Source: Bacillus sp. ISL-55
GTDB taxonomy: Bacteria > Bacillota > Bacilli > Bacillales > Cytobacillaceae
Direction of reading: 5' to 3'
DNA: 42,680 bases
NCBI RefSeq assembly: GCF_018613155.1
Contig: NZ_JAGGQU010000018.1
Span: 96,462 to 139,141 of the forward strand
Shown here: piece after piece, positions 1-7,814 of the stretch
Numbering within the stretch: position 1 is the stretch's first letter
How the letters are laid out: each line of letters opens with the position of its first letter
Notes under the pieces: model-generated
Seen by the model: the letters and a program-made list of their open reading frames with translations, nothing else
Databases searched by the model: none
What the model was told of the DNA's origin: nothing
Translations under genes and position numbers: made by a program

Positions 1-116
1 GGAGTTTCTAGGAGGCGACACTGGACAAGCGACTCGAGGGGCTAGGCGCTGGAGCTGGATTAAGAAAACTACATGCAGTTATCCACACCTAAATAATTTT
101 ATAATTTCCTTAACAA
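1..116 (+). repeat. Interspersed repeat, copy A (right end only)
   Basis: These bases match 22523-22637 almost base for base; I see about five substitutions and one single-base indel. They form the right end of a roughly 358-bp interspersed element whose full copy lies at 22280-22637. The shared part contains GGGGCT and AGGCGCT, which form the right arm of the element's outer stem, and an AT-rich tail ending in CTTAACAA. The left part of this copy lies outside the window. No credible open reading frame is present. The similarity is seen directly; the family is not one I recognise by name. Confidence 0.85.
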
Positions 117-121
117 CCAGA

Positions 122-148
122 AATCCCGCCAGGTAACCAGGCGGGATT
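122..148. terminator. Intrinsic terminator-like hairpin
   Basis: A perfect 9-bp stem (AATCCCGCC / GGCGGGATT) closes a 9-base loop, with a T-rich run on the plus side and a weaker one on the minus side. It lies just downstream of the minus-strand zinc-ribbon gene and directly abuts repeat copy A, so it may serve transcripts from either side. Confidence 0.7.
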
Positions 149-181
149 CTTTGTATTTCTTTAGCTGAAGTAAAGCACTAC

Positions 182-388
182 TCAGCCTCCGAAAAAGAAA
201 TCCAGGAGATTGGATCCGGCAGATGCTTCCTTGTTGTAAAACTCCGAGTATCCGCAATTCCTGCAGTACACGACAGTGAACTGGTTATTCTGGATATCAA
301 ACATCTTGGACAAGCCCGTTCCCGTCATTGCCACATCCTTCTGACCTGCATCTGTGCTTCCGCACTTAATGCAACCATTTCCTTTCAT
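182..388 (-). CDS. Small zinc-ribbon domain protein
   Basis: This gene encodes a protein of 68 residues. It has two CxxC pairs, IKCGSTD near the N-terminus and YCRNCGYSEFY about 30 residues later. This is the four-cysteine layout of a one-domain zinc ribbon of the type often annotated as a nucleic-acid-binding Zn-ribbon protein. The C-terminus is hydrophobic and glycine-rich (LLDFFFGG). I chose the ATG at 388 because a GGGAG lies nine bases upstream. A longer in-frame reading from a TTG at 397 would overlap that ribosome binding site. It is monocistronic, with a hairpin terminator at 122-148. The biological role is unknown; the metal-binding assignment rests on the cysteine pattern. Confidence 0.75.
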   Translation of the reverse strand: MKGNGCIKCGSTDAGQKDVAMTGTGLSKMFDIQNNQFTVVYCRNCGYSEFYNKEASAGSNLLDFFFGG

Positions 389-586
389 GTATTCCAACTC
401 CCTTTTATAAGATATAGTTACTTTTACGAATCAAGTAAAATTTAGTTTCACTTTTTCGCCCAAGGAGCTTCTGATCTCGCCATACTTTTGTTGGGCAAGA
501 TGCAAGCTTTTCGAATAGAGTCTACATAAAAGAAACCTAAAAGGGATAACTTATGTTTGTTCTATTTTCAAAGTAGAGGTGAAAAC

Positions 587-1321
587 ATGGAGTGGTTTGG
601 TCACAGTAATCAAGACTTCAATTTCGATATGTTTTCTGCGAGTCATTATACGATATTGGTTATCTGTGTTTTGGTTAATACTATCATTTTTGCTAACCGA
701 AAAAAATTAAGTGATGAAAGATGGAGGAAAGCGGAGCTGGTAACAGCATTGTCCTTAATCTTAATTGAGATCACCAATCATCTTTGGATGTACAAGCATG
801 CTGTCTGGAAAATAGGGCGGTCAATGCCGCTTGAATTATGCAATATTGGCCTTTTGCTCGCAATAGGTTTATTACTGACCAGGAAAAAAATATTTTTCGA
901 GCTTTTGTTTTTCATCGCTTTATTAGGAGCTACACAAGCCATCATCACACCTGCATTAACCTATGACTTTCCCCATTTCCGTTTTTTTCACTTTTTCTAT
1001 GCCCATTTGATGATTGTCTGGGTGACCCTTTATTTCCTATGGGCGAAAGGTTATTACCCAACCTTCAGTTCTGTGATAAAAGTTGTTCTCTTTATTAATC
1101 TGCTGCTGCCAGCAATCCTGTTCATCAATAAGGCAGCTGACGGGAATTACTGGTTTTTACGCCATAAACCGCAAAGTCCCAGCTTCATGGATTTACTCGG
1201 ACCTTATCCATGGTACATTTTTTCATTGGAGAGTTTACTGGTATTATGGAGTTTAATTGCCTGGCTCTGCATGCGGACCTGGCTAAAAGGAGATAAAAGA
1301 ACTTCTTATTCAGATTCATGA
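587..1321 (+). CDS. YwaF/TIGR02206-type integral membrane protein
   Basis: The product is about 244 residues with roughly seven hydrophobic segments, for example YTILVICVLVNTIIFA, LCNIGLLLAIGLLL, ELLFFIALLGATQAII and VVLFINLLLPAILFI. Aromatic and histidine-rich loops such as FPHFRFFHFFYAHLMIVW lie between them. This pattern resembles the YwaF/TIGR02206 (TMEM164-like) family, whose function is not established. The ATG at 587 is preferred because AGAGGTG lies six bases upstream; the upstream in-frame TTG at 557 has no ribosome binding site. The gene stands alone on the plus strand and converges with the hydrolase gene at 1405-2148, sharing the hairpin at 1357-1384. Confidence 0.75.
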   Translation: MEWFGHSNQDFNFDMFSASHYTILVICVLVNTIIFANRKKLSDERWRKAELVTALSLILIEITNHLWMYKHAVWKIGRSMPLELCNIGLLLAIGLLLTRKKIFFELLFFIALLGATQAIITPALTYDFPHFRFFHFFYAHLMIVWVTLYFLWAKGYYPTFSSVIKVVLFINLLLPAILFINKAADGNYWFLRHKPQSPSFMDLLGPYPWYIFSLESLLVLWSLIAWLCMRTWLKGDKRTSYSDS

Positions 1322-1356
1322 ATGTTTTTTATTATTTGTAAAGCTGGACTTAGAAT

Positions 1357-1384
1357 AAAAAAGCTTGCGGCAGAGCCCGCAAGC
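1357..1384 (-). terminator. Intrinsic terminator of the hydrolase gene
   Basis: Read on the minus strand, a GC-rich stem (GCTTGCGG / CCGCAAGC) is followed by a run of six Ts. It lies 20 bases after the stop codon of the minus-strand hydrolase gene. Confidence 0.85.
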
Positions 1385-1404
1385 CAACTACATTCACTTA
1401 CCTT

Positions 1405-2148
1405 CTAAAGTTGTTTTTTAATGAAATCGAGCGTTTTATCAATGATTACTTGCTGGTCGTTATCCAATGTAGCAACATGGTAGCTTTCTTTCATATGATG
1501 GATCAATTTTGTTTCTGAGCTGATGAGATCATAAATGGTTTGTGAATTATCAGGCGGGACAACATGGTCTTCGTCGGAAACAAAAATTAAGGCTGGACAA
1601 AGAACCTTCGAAAGATCTTCTTTTACAGTTTTCATAAATGGCAATATTTCTTTAACTGATTGAACCGGGGTTTTTTCGTATGCAAGCTCCGTTACTCCCG
1701 GCTTCTTGATGTCAGAACCGATAGCGTCCAGGAATCGTGTTCCTTCCAGCTGGAGGACTGGCTCCATTGCCGGTATATCAATGGCCGCATTAATCAGGAC
1801 AATCCCTCTGATATCTTGATGGTTTTCAGCCATATACAAGGTCAGCTTGCCGCCCATTGACAGCCCAGTCACAAAGATCGTATCACAACGCTCTTTTAAC
1901 CATTGAAACCCTTCTTCAATCGATGCGATCCAATCTTGATATGTTGTTTGTTCCATGTCTTCATGATGTGTACCATGACCTCTTAATCGCGGTCCGCAAA
2001 CGGTATAACCCGCAGCTGCATATGCCTCACCCAGGGGCCGCATGCTCTGTGTAGAACCGGTAAAACCATGGGAAACCAATATACCTACCGAATTCCCCTC
2101 AAAATAAAACGGTTCTGCGCCTTCAAGAACTCGATAACTTTCTGCCAT
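1405..2148 (-). CDS. Alpha/beta hydrolase, monoacylglycerol lipase/carboxylesterase type
   Basis: The protein has 247 residues and closely resembles the Bacillus monoacylglycerol lipase (bMGL) and Est30-type carboxylesterases as I recall them. Visible motifs are the oxyanion HGFTGS, the nucleophile elbow GLSMGG (catalytic Ser), VSDEDHVVPP (catalytic Asp) and SYHVATLD (catalytic His), in the correct order. There is no signal peptide, so the enzyme should be cytosolic and hydrolyse short or medium acyl esters or monoacylglycerols. The ATG at 2148 has GGAGGG at good spacing; the upstream in-frame start at 2178 has none. It is transcribed alone and ends at the 1357-1384 terminator. The exact substrate cannot be read from the sequence. 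Confidence 0.9.
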   Translation of the reverse strand: MAESYRVLEGAEPFYFEGNSVGILVSHGFTGSTQSMRPLGEAYAAAGYTVCGPRLRGHGTHHEDMEQTTYQDWIASIEEGFQWLKERCDTIFVTGLSMGGKLTLYMAENHQDIRGIVLINAAIDIPAMEPVLQLEGTRFLDAIGSDIKKPGVTELAYEKTPVQSVKEILPFMKTVKEDLSKVLCPALIFVSDEDHVVPPDNSQTIYDLISSETKLIHHMKESYHVATLDNDQQVIIDKTLDFIKKQL

Positions 2149-2259
2149 ACTCTTTCCCTCCAATCTTAAATACCACATTTAAAGGTTTCGACTGGGCCTT
2201 TTGAAAACCCTCCCTGAATGAATAAAATTACTAATAAAAAAGGCTTCGTAAAGATTGTT

Positions 2260-2285
2260 GTTAAAATCCTAAAGCCGATTTTAAC
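2260..2285. other. Inverted repeat upstream of the hydrolase gene
   Basis: A perfect 9-bp inverted repeat (GTTAAAATC / GATTTTAAC) surrounds an 8-base centre. It lies in the 187 bases between the hydrolase start and the gndA terminator. No T-run follows it, so it looks more like an operator or a structural element than a terminator. Its role is not known. Confidence 0.4.
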
Positions 2286-2335
2286 CTAGATATACGATTT
2301 TGTATTCAATAGCAACAAATTTTGAGAAAAGAGCG

Positions 2336-2369
2336 TAAAAAAAACACAGCGAATATTGAATTCGCTGTG
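2336..2369 (-). terminator. gndA terminator
   Basis: A perfect 10-bp stem (CACAGCGAAT / ATTCGCTGTG) is followed on the minus strand by a run of nine Ts. It sits just after the gndA stop codon. Confidence 0.92.
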
Positions 2370-2377
2370 CTGCGTTC

Positions 2378-3787
2378 TTATTCCATCCATTCAGTGTGGA
2401 AAATACCTTCTTTATCGATGCGCTGATAAGTATGGGCTCCGAAATAATCGCGCTGGGCCTGAATCAGGTTGGCCGGCAATGTTTCTGTTCTATAGCTGTC
2501 AAAGTATGAAAGGGCAGCAGAGAAGCTTGGCACTGGAATTCCGTTCATAACAGCCGCTGAGATAATTTCACGTAACGACTGCTGGTAGCTATCTGCAATT
2601 TCCTTGAAATATGGATCAAGCAGCAGGTTTTTCAGATTAGGGTCGCGGTCATATGCTTCCTTGATTTTTTGCAGGAACTGCGCTCTGATAATGCAGCCTC
2701 CACGGAAGATCATCGCGATATCGCCATAACTCAAATCCCATCCGTACTCTTCGGACGCCGCTCTCATTTGCGCGAACCCCTGCGCGTAAGAACAAATTTT
2801 GCTCAAGTAAAGAGCCTTGCGGATTGATTCAATGAATGCCTCACGGTCACCATTGAATGGCGATGTTTCTGGTCCAGAGAGTACTTTACTAGCTTCCACT
2901 CGCTCTTGCTTCATTGCAGAAATAAAGCGGGCGAAAACCGATTCTGTGATGATTGGCAGCGGTACTCCCAGATCAAGCGCACTCTGGCTTGTCCATTTTC
3001 CTGTACCCTTTTGGCCAGCAGTATCTAGAATCATGTCAACAAGCGGCTTGCCTGTCTCGTCATCTTTCTTTGTAAAAATATCAGCCGTTATTTCGATCAA
3101 ATAGCTGTCAAGCTCACCTTTATTCCATTCTGCAAACACTTCATGCAGCTCTTGGGCACTTAATCCAAGAACATGCTTCAACATGAAGTAGGATTCAGAA
3201 ATCAGCTGCATGTCGCCGTATTCGATTCCGTTATGAACCATTTTTACATAATGGCCTGCTCCATCCGGCCCAATGTAAGTCGTGCATGCTTCACCATTAA
3301 CTTTTGCAGATATATCCTGAAAAATCGGCGCAACCAGGTCATATGCTTCTTTTTGTCCGCCAGGCATGATGGAAGGTCCGTGAAGTGCACCTTCCTCCCC
3401 TCCTGATACACCTGTACCGATGAAGTGGAACCCAAGCTCGCTCAATTCCTTGTTTCGGCGCTGAGTATCAGCAAAATATGTATTACCACCGTCAATGATG
3501 ATATCTCCCTTTTCCAGATGAGGCTTCAATTGCTCGATGGTCGCGTCCGTCGCTGCGCCAGCTTTGACCATCAAAAGGATCTTTCGTGGTTTTTCAATCG
3601 ATTGAACAAACTCCTCAATCGTATAAGTTCCGACGATATTCGTGCCTTTCGTTTCCTCAAGCATTTCATCTGTCTTTTCCCTCGATCGATTATATACAGA
3701 TACAGAATAACCTCTGCTTTCGATATTCATCGCCAGGTTTTTCCCCATGACAGCGAGACCAATGACACCGATTTGCTGTTTTGACAT
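2378..3787 (-). CDS. gndA: 6-phosphogluconate dehydrogenase (decarboxylating)
   Basis: This 469-residue protein is full length and matches B. subtilis GndA (YqjI) along its whole length as I recall it. It oxidatively decarboxylates 6-phosphogluconate to ribulose 5-phosphate with NADP+ in the oxidative pentose phosphate pathway. The N-terminal Rossmann motif is [13 protein letters not shown], the second cofactor region is YNRSREKT, and the substrate-binding segments are [11 protein letters not shown] and [17 protein letters not shown]. The C-terminus has the family's [13 protein letters not shown]. The ATG at 3787 follows a strong GGAGGA box. It has its own predicted promoter (3836-3864) and terminator (2336-2369), so it is probably monocistronic. 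Confidence 0.98.
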   Translation of the reverse strand: MSKQQIGVIGLAVMGKNLAMNIESRGYSVSVYNRSREKTDEMLEETKGTNIVGTYTIEEFVQSIEKPRKILLMVKAGAATDATIEQLKPHLEKGDIIIDGGNTYFADTQRRNKELSELGFHFIGTGVSGGEEGALHGPSIMPGGQKEAYDLVAPIFQDISAKVNGEACTTYIGPDGAGHYVKMVHNGIEYGDMQLISESYFMLKHVLGLSAQELHEVFAEWNKGELDSYLIEITADIFTKKDDETGKPLVDMILDTAGQKGTGKWTSQSALDLGVPLPIITESVFARFISAMKQERVEASKVLSGPETSPFNGDREAFIESIRKALYLSKICSYAQGFAQMRAASEEYGWDLSYGDIAMIFRGGCIIRAQFLQKIKEAYDRDPNLKNLLLDPYFKEIADSYQQSLREIISAAVMNGIPVPSFSAALSYFDSYRTETLPANLIQAQRDYFGAHTYQRIDKEGIFHTEWME

Positions 3788-3835
3788 AGTTCTGCTTCCT
3801 CCTTTATGAAACTGTTTTTTTAAATCATACTCATT

Positions 3836-3864
3836 AATTTAACAATGGACATATGAGGTTGCAA
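3836..3864 (-). promoter_or_regulatory. Predicted sigma-A promoter of gndA
   Basis: On the minus strand TTGCAA is followed after 17 bases by TAAATT, about 50 bases before the gndA start. The match is moderate, so the assignment is tentative. Confidence 0.45.
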
Positions 3865-3919
3865 ACAATCTGGTTTGTTCCTCTATATTTTGACTTAAGC
3901 TGAAGCTGATAAACCTCCA

Positions 3920-5227
3920 TTAAAAATCTTTTTTCTCACTCTCATTACTTCTTCTGCGGTCCTGGAGGAAATCCTTATTAAAACTCGTCCCTGCCCCAGT
4001 ATTCTCCTTAGTCGGAGGCTTTTTCACCTGTGAGCCAGCACTCTCAATGATATTTTTGCCGTATTTCTCACGCAACTGGCTCATCGTATTGAGTAAAGGT
4101 TCCTTTTTTGCATCCTGCTCATAGGAGAATAGGTCGAGCTGCTTGACTGCTTTGTCCGCTTCAAGCAAGTCGGTGCCCGTAATCCCTAGCAGCCGGATAG
4201 AATCTCCATTCCAGTGCTTCAGAAAAAGCGTTTTGGCTGCCGTGGCTATTTCTTCCTGCTTAGATACAGGATTCTGCAGTTTCTGGCTTCGGGTGATCGT
4301 CTTCCTGTCCTTGAACCGGATCATTACACTAATGGTTGTGGCGACCGCTTCCTTCCTCTTCATCCTGGCAGCTACTTGCTCAGACAGTCTATCCAGAACT
4401 TTCAGGAGCTCATGCTGATTCGAAATATCGCGTGGCAGTGTAGTCGAATTGCCGATGCTTTTAAAATCGTACACAGAATCAGGATCCACTTGGCGGTTGT
4501 CCTGGCCATTGGCTCTTTCTTTTAATCTTAATCCGTTGATTCCCAGCAGTCCTTTAAGCTGAATTTCATTTGCTGCCGCCAATCCGCCTATTGTATGGAT
4601 TCCAATACTTTTTAGTTTGTCCGCTGTTTTTGTTCCTACTCCATGCATTTCCCCGACCTCGAGAGGCCACAGGATCCTTGGGATGTCACGCTTTCTTAAG
4701 ACGGTGATTCCCATTGGCTTCTTCATATCCGAAGCTGTTTTAGCCAGAAATTTATTTGGGGCAACACCTATGCTGCACGGCAGGTCCAACTGTTCAAGGA
4801 TTCTTTTTTGGATACTTTCAGCTATTTCCAGAGGCGCTCCGAGGTCGGAGCATTCCGTTATATCCATATATCCTTCATCAATGGAAACAGGTTCGACGAC
4901 ATCTGTGTACTGGCGCAAGAGATCGAACATGGCAGCGGATGCTGTACGGTATCTGTCAAAATTGGGTTTTTTTATGATTAAGTCAGGGCATAGCTTCTTG
5001 GCTTCCCATAAAGGCATTGTTGTCTTGACCCCGAACTTCCTTGCTTCATAACTGCACGTGACAATTATTCCGCGTCTTTCTTCTGGATTGCCGGCAATAG
5101 CCAATGGCTTGCCCTTCAATTCAGGATCGTAAGCCATTTCTACTGAGGCATAAAAGCTATTCATATCAACATGCAAAATGACTTTGCCGTTTTTCGGATA
5201 CATTTCTTTCATGATCCCACTTCCCAA
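3920..5227 (-). CDS. dinB: Y-family DNA polymerase IV (PolY1/YqjH)
   Basis: This 435-residue protein is a translesion DNA polymerase of the DinB class. The palm acidic residues are seen in ILHVDMNSFYASVE near the N-terminus and in VSIDEGYMD about 100 residues later. The helix-hairpin-helix region is GVGTKTADKLKSIGI, and the little-finger domain follows. The sequence KQLDLFSYEQ near the C-terminus is a standard beta-clamp binding motif. It parallels B. subtilis YqjH and holds the same place next to gndA. The start is uncertain: a TTG at 5227 has GGGA eight bases upstream, while the ATG at 5212 is closer to a weaker GTGGG. Both give an intact enzyme. No clear terminator follows it. Confidence 0.95.
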   Translation of the reverse strand: MGSGIMKEMYPKNGKVILHVDMNSFYASVEMAYDPELKGKPLAIAGNPEERRGIIVTCSYEARKFGVKTTMPLWEAKKLCPDLIIKKPNFDRYRTASAAMFDLLRQYTDVVEPVSIDEGYMDITECSDLGAPLEIAESIQKRILEQLDLPCSIGVAPNKFLAKTASDMKKPMGITVLRKRDIPRILWPLEVGEMHGVGTKTADKLKSIGIHTIGGLAAANEIQLKGLLGINGLRLKERANGQDNRQVDPDSVYDFKSIGNSTTLPRDISNQHELLKVLDRLSEQVAARMKRKEAVATTISVMIRFKDRKTITRSQKLQNPVSKQEEIATAAKTLFLKHWNGDSIRLLGITGTDLLEADKAVKQLDLFSYEQDAKKEPLLNTMSQLREKYGKNIIESAGSQVKKPPTKENTGAGTSFNKDFLQDRRRSNESEKKDF

Positions 5228-5337
5228 ATATACGTTCCCTTCTAGTGTATCAAAAAAACGATCTCATTACTTATATTGAGATTCTTTAAGGGTAGAGTCG
5301 AGTTTTGAACATTGTGTGAAGAAAAGCGGCAAAACGT

Positions 5338-5364
5338 TAAATATTTTGATGGAATACCCGATAA
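5338..5364 (+). promoter_or_regulatory. Sigma-D-type promoter of the chemoreceptor gene
   Basis: TAAA is followed after exactly 15 bases by CCCGATAA. The established B. subtilis sigma-D consensus is TAAA-N15-GCCGATAT, so the -10 matches at six of eight bases. It lies 38 bases upstream of the chemoreceptor start, the expected place for a motility-regulon promoter. Confidence 0.75.
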
Positions 5365-5401
5365 ATAATCATAAGGATATAGAAAAGATGGGGGAATTTT
5401 T

Positions 5402-7114
5402 ATGCAGCATTGGTCCATTGGCAGAAAGTATGCAACCGTTTTCGCGTTTATAATGGTTATTTTTCTAGGTAGCTTCATTTATTTGACGACTGTTTTATCT
5501 AACCTGCAGAATGCAATCAACCTTGCCGAGGAAAAAAGTGATTATGCGATTATGATAAGTGAAATGGGATCTTCTTTCCGCCAGAAATATATTATTATTA
5601 CAGACTACATAACTGAACCAAAACCGGAGCTGCTTACGGCGTATGAAAAAGAGGCTGAGCAATTTAGTGCTTCATCAAAAAAGCTGCAAAAATATGTGAA
5701 ATCAAAAGAGGCAAAAACTTTACTTAATGCGATTATGAAAATAGACCAGCATATGGATAAAGTGTGGGAAGAAGATATCTTGATGACTGTCTCAGAATTC
5801 CAACAGAACTTTGAACAGGTTGATATTTATACCCAGATCAGCTTGACGAACAAAGCAGAAACCATTCGTGATATGAACATCGAAAAGTTAAGTGCCATCA
5901 GGCTAACGATCCTTGATGACAGAACAAAAATCATGAAGGAAACCTATACTTCGATAGCTTCGATGATCAGAAACACTTTTATCCTTATCATATTTGCATT
6001 CATTATTTCATCTGTATCCATGTACTTTGTGTCACGCAACATCAGCAAGAACCTCAAAAATGTGGTCGCTTATTGCAAAAGACTCGCTAATGGTGAATTA
6101 AATGTTAAAGCATTGGAAGCAAAGAGTAAGGATGAAGTTGGACAAATTATCATTGCCATGAACCAGCTATCAGGAAACCTGAAAACTTCCATTTCAAACA
6201 TCCTGTCCTCGTCCGACCAGGTAACTGAGATGTCCCGGAACCTAAAACTTAATGCAGAAGCTACAACTGAGGCCAACAATGAAATTACAACATCGATCAT
6301 GCAGGTGGCATCTTCATCTGACGAACAAGTCAAAATCTCAGAACGAACAAATGAAGCGGTAGAAAATGTCTCTTCACAATTAATCGAAGTTACCGGATCC
6401 TTAAAAGAGACGCTTTATACAACCTCTAGCACAAAGGATAAAATCGAAGAAGGCAAACAGTATGCGTTTAACGTGACTGAACAAATGGATCAGATCAATG
6501 GCAAAGTATCCGAGTTAGCGAATGTGATCCACTCTTTGAAAAACAATTCTCAGGAAATCCATAGAATTATTGAAATCATTACTGAAATTTCAAATCAAAC
6601 TAATTTACTGGCTTTGAATGCAGCAATTGAAGCAGCCAGGGCCGGTGAGCACGGAAAAGGGTTTGGTGTCGTCGCGCAGGAGGTTCGCAAACTCGCTGAA
6701 CAGTCAGCTGGTGCAGCAGACAGTATCCGCACCATCCTTGAGCAGACTGGCAAAGAAACAAACCAGGCTGTAAGCGTCATGGATGAAAGCCAGGCAACCG
6801 TACTAAAAGGCAATGAGCTTGTGGAGAAAGTAGCCACAATTTTCGCAGAGATCGCCGAATCAATTGAGGAAGTAAGCCTAAAGGGCAACACGGTAAGCCA
6901 TGCAGTCATCAATGCTAATGAAAAGATGGAATCCATGGCACAATCTGCTAATGAAGTGATTACCGCATCCTCAAGATCCGCGCTATTCCTCGAGCAGGTA
7001 GCAGCAACAACAGAAGAACAGAATGCAACGATGCAGGAGCTTTTGGAATCATCCAGCAAGCTGTCAAGCATGGCCGAAGACCTGAGAAAGTCATTCTCCA
7101 GTTTTAAGTTATAG
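5402..7114 (+). CDS. Methyl-accepting chemotaxis protein
   Basis: The 570-residue protein has a transmembrane helix at about residues 10-32, a mostly helical extracytoplasmic region (33-189), a second membrane helix at about 190-210, a HAMP domain (about 211-264) and a long cytoplasmic signalling coiled coil. The conserved hairpin tip, reading NQTNLLALNAAIEAARAGE and continuing into GKGFGVVAQEVRKLAEQS, lies at about 395-435. This tip binds CheA and CheW. The small sensor region resembles a four-helix bundle, but no ligand can be inferred. The ATG at 5402 follows GGGGGA. The gene converges with cheW, and both carry sigma-D-type promoters, which supports co-regulation with motility. Confidence 0.95.
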   Translation: MQHWSIGRKYATVFAFIMVIFLGSFIYLTTVLSNLQNAINLAEEKSDYAIMISEMGSSFRQKYIIITDYITEPKPELLTAYEKEAEQFSASSKKLQKYVKSKEAKTLLNAIMKIDQHMDKVWEEDILMTVSEFQQNFEQVDIYTQISLTNKAETIRDMNIEKLSAIRLTILDDRTKIMKETYTSIASMIRNTFILIIFAFIISSVSMYFVSRNISKNLKNVVAYCKRLANGELNVKALEAKSKDEVGQIIIAMNQLSGNLKTSISNILSSSDQVTEMSRNLKLNAEATTEANNEITTSIMQVASSSDEQVKISERTNEAVENVSSQLIEVTGSLKETLYTTSSTKDKIEEGKQYAFNVTEQMDQINGKVSELANVIHSLKNNSQEIHRIIEIITEISNQTNLLALNAAIEAARAGEHGKGFGVVAQEVRKLAEQSAGAADSIRTILEQTGKETNQAVSVMDESQATVLKGNELVEKVATIFAEIAESIEEVSLKGNTVSHAVINANEKMESMAQSANEVITASSRSALFLEQVAATTEEQNATMQELLESSSKLSSMAEDLRKSFSSFKL

Positions 7115-7119
7115 ACAAA

Positions 7120-7157
7120 AACAAGCTGACCTAGAGGTCAGCTTGTTTTTTAATTTT
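7120..7157. terminator. Bidirectional terminator between the receptor gene and cheW
   Basis: A perfect 12-bp stem (AACAAGCTGACC / GGTCAGCTTGTT) with a TAGA loop has T-runs on both strands. It separates the convergent chemoreceptor and cheW genes. Confidence 0.92.
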
Positions 7158-7173
7158 TTCCCAAATAACTGCT

Positions 7174-7656
7174 CTAGTTATGCAGCTCTTGCTTTTGGTT
7201 TTGCATATAATCCTTTATTTCTTTGATGCCTTCAAGGGATTGGATCAATGTTTCAGGGTCGATCAACATGATCATCCGTTTATCAAAATTAGCTACACCC
7301 GTAATGAAGCTTGTCTTCTGATATGCGAGAAGGCCCGGCTGTTTTAGATTCTCAGCCGGAATTTCAAGGATTTCCTTCGCATCCCTTACAAGGACGCCGA
7401 TTGAAATTTCGGCTGTCTCTATCACAATCAGCCTGGTTTTGTCTTCAACTTGAATATCCCGGTTGTACAGCACCTTTTCCAGGTCAATGACCGGAATCAA
7501 CTCTCCCCTTACTTTTGTGATTCCTGTTACATAATCAGGCATATGCGGGATTGCTGTCATTCCTTCCATTTTTTCAATAGAAACGACATAAAGAATCGGA
7601 AATGCATATTCTTCATTCCCTGCTTCGAAGACTACAGTCTTATTGCTCTCAGCCAT
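7174..7656 (-). CDS. cheW: CheW-type chemotaxis adaptor
   Basis: The product, 160 residues from the chosen start, is a single CheW domain. It includes YVVSIEKMEGMTAIPHMPDYVTGITKVRGELIPVIDL and a later GVLVRDAKEILEIP, the two linked SH3-like beta barrels of the family. It couples chemoreceptors to the CheA kinase. No receiver domain is attached, so it is CheW rather than CheV. The ATG at 7656 is preferred, with an AAGGGTG box about nine bases upstream; the in-frame GTG at 7668 overlaps that box. A near-perfect sigma-D promoter lies upstream at 7759-7785. This may be an accessory copy paired with the convergent receptor, since main che operons lie elsewhere in Bacillaceae. Confidence 0.92.
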   Translation of the reverse strand: MAESNKTVVFEAGNEEYAFPILYVVSIEKMEGMTAIPHMPDYVTGITKVRGELIPVIDLEKVLYNRDIQVEDKTRLIVIETAEISIGVLVRDAKEILEIPAENLKQPGLLAYQKTSFITGVANFDKRMIMLIDPETLIQSLEGIKEIKDYMQNQKQELHN

Positions 7657-7758
7657 GTGAGTCCACACCCTTTTAAAATTTTTCTATCACTCTATGTATG
7701 TAGATTAAATGGTTCGCTGATGAATGATGTAGTTGGTATACAAGCCATTCTAAGTATT

Positions 7759-7785
7759 ATATCGGTTTCAACAAGTCCAACTTTA
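7759..7785 (-). promoter_or_regulatory. Sigma-D-type promoter of cheW
   Basis: On the minus strand TAAA is followed after exactly 15 bases by ACCGATAT. This matches the sigma-D consensus -10 GCCGATAT at seven of eight positions. It lies about 100 bases before the cheW start and about 30 bases from the edge of the 52-bp repeat array. Confidence 0.82.
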
Positions 7786-7814
7786 GGAGTTTTAAGTCAT
7801 GCGCATGTTTTAAT

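Noticed and set aside
4617-5051. Plus-strand ORF of 144 codons inside the DNA polymerase gene
   Set aside because: It is antisense to conserved catalytic segments and has no ribosome binding site or recognisable domain.
5225-5238. LexA box at the start of the DNA polymerase gene
   Set aside because: CAAATATACGTTCC matches the SOS consensus CGAAC-N4-GTTC form only in part (two mismatches in the left half) and overlaps the ribosome binding site. It is too weak to call.
6595-7071. Minus-strand ORF of 158 codons inside the chemoreceptor gene
   Set aside because: It is Ser/Ala/Thr-rich, antisense to the highly conserved signalling coiled coil, and has no start signal. It is a shadow frame.
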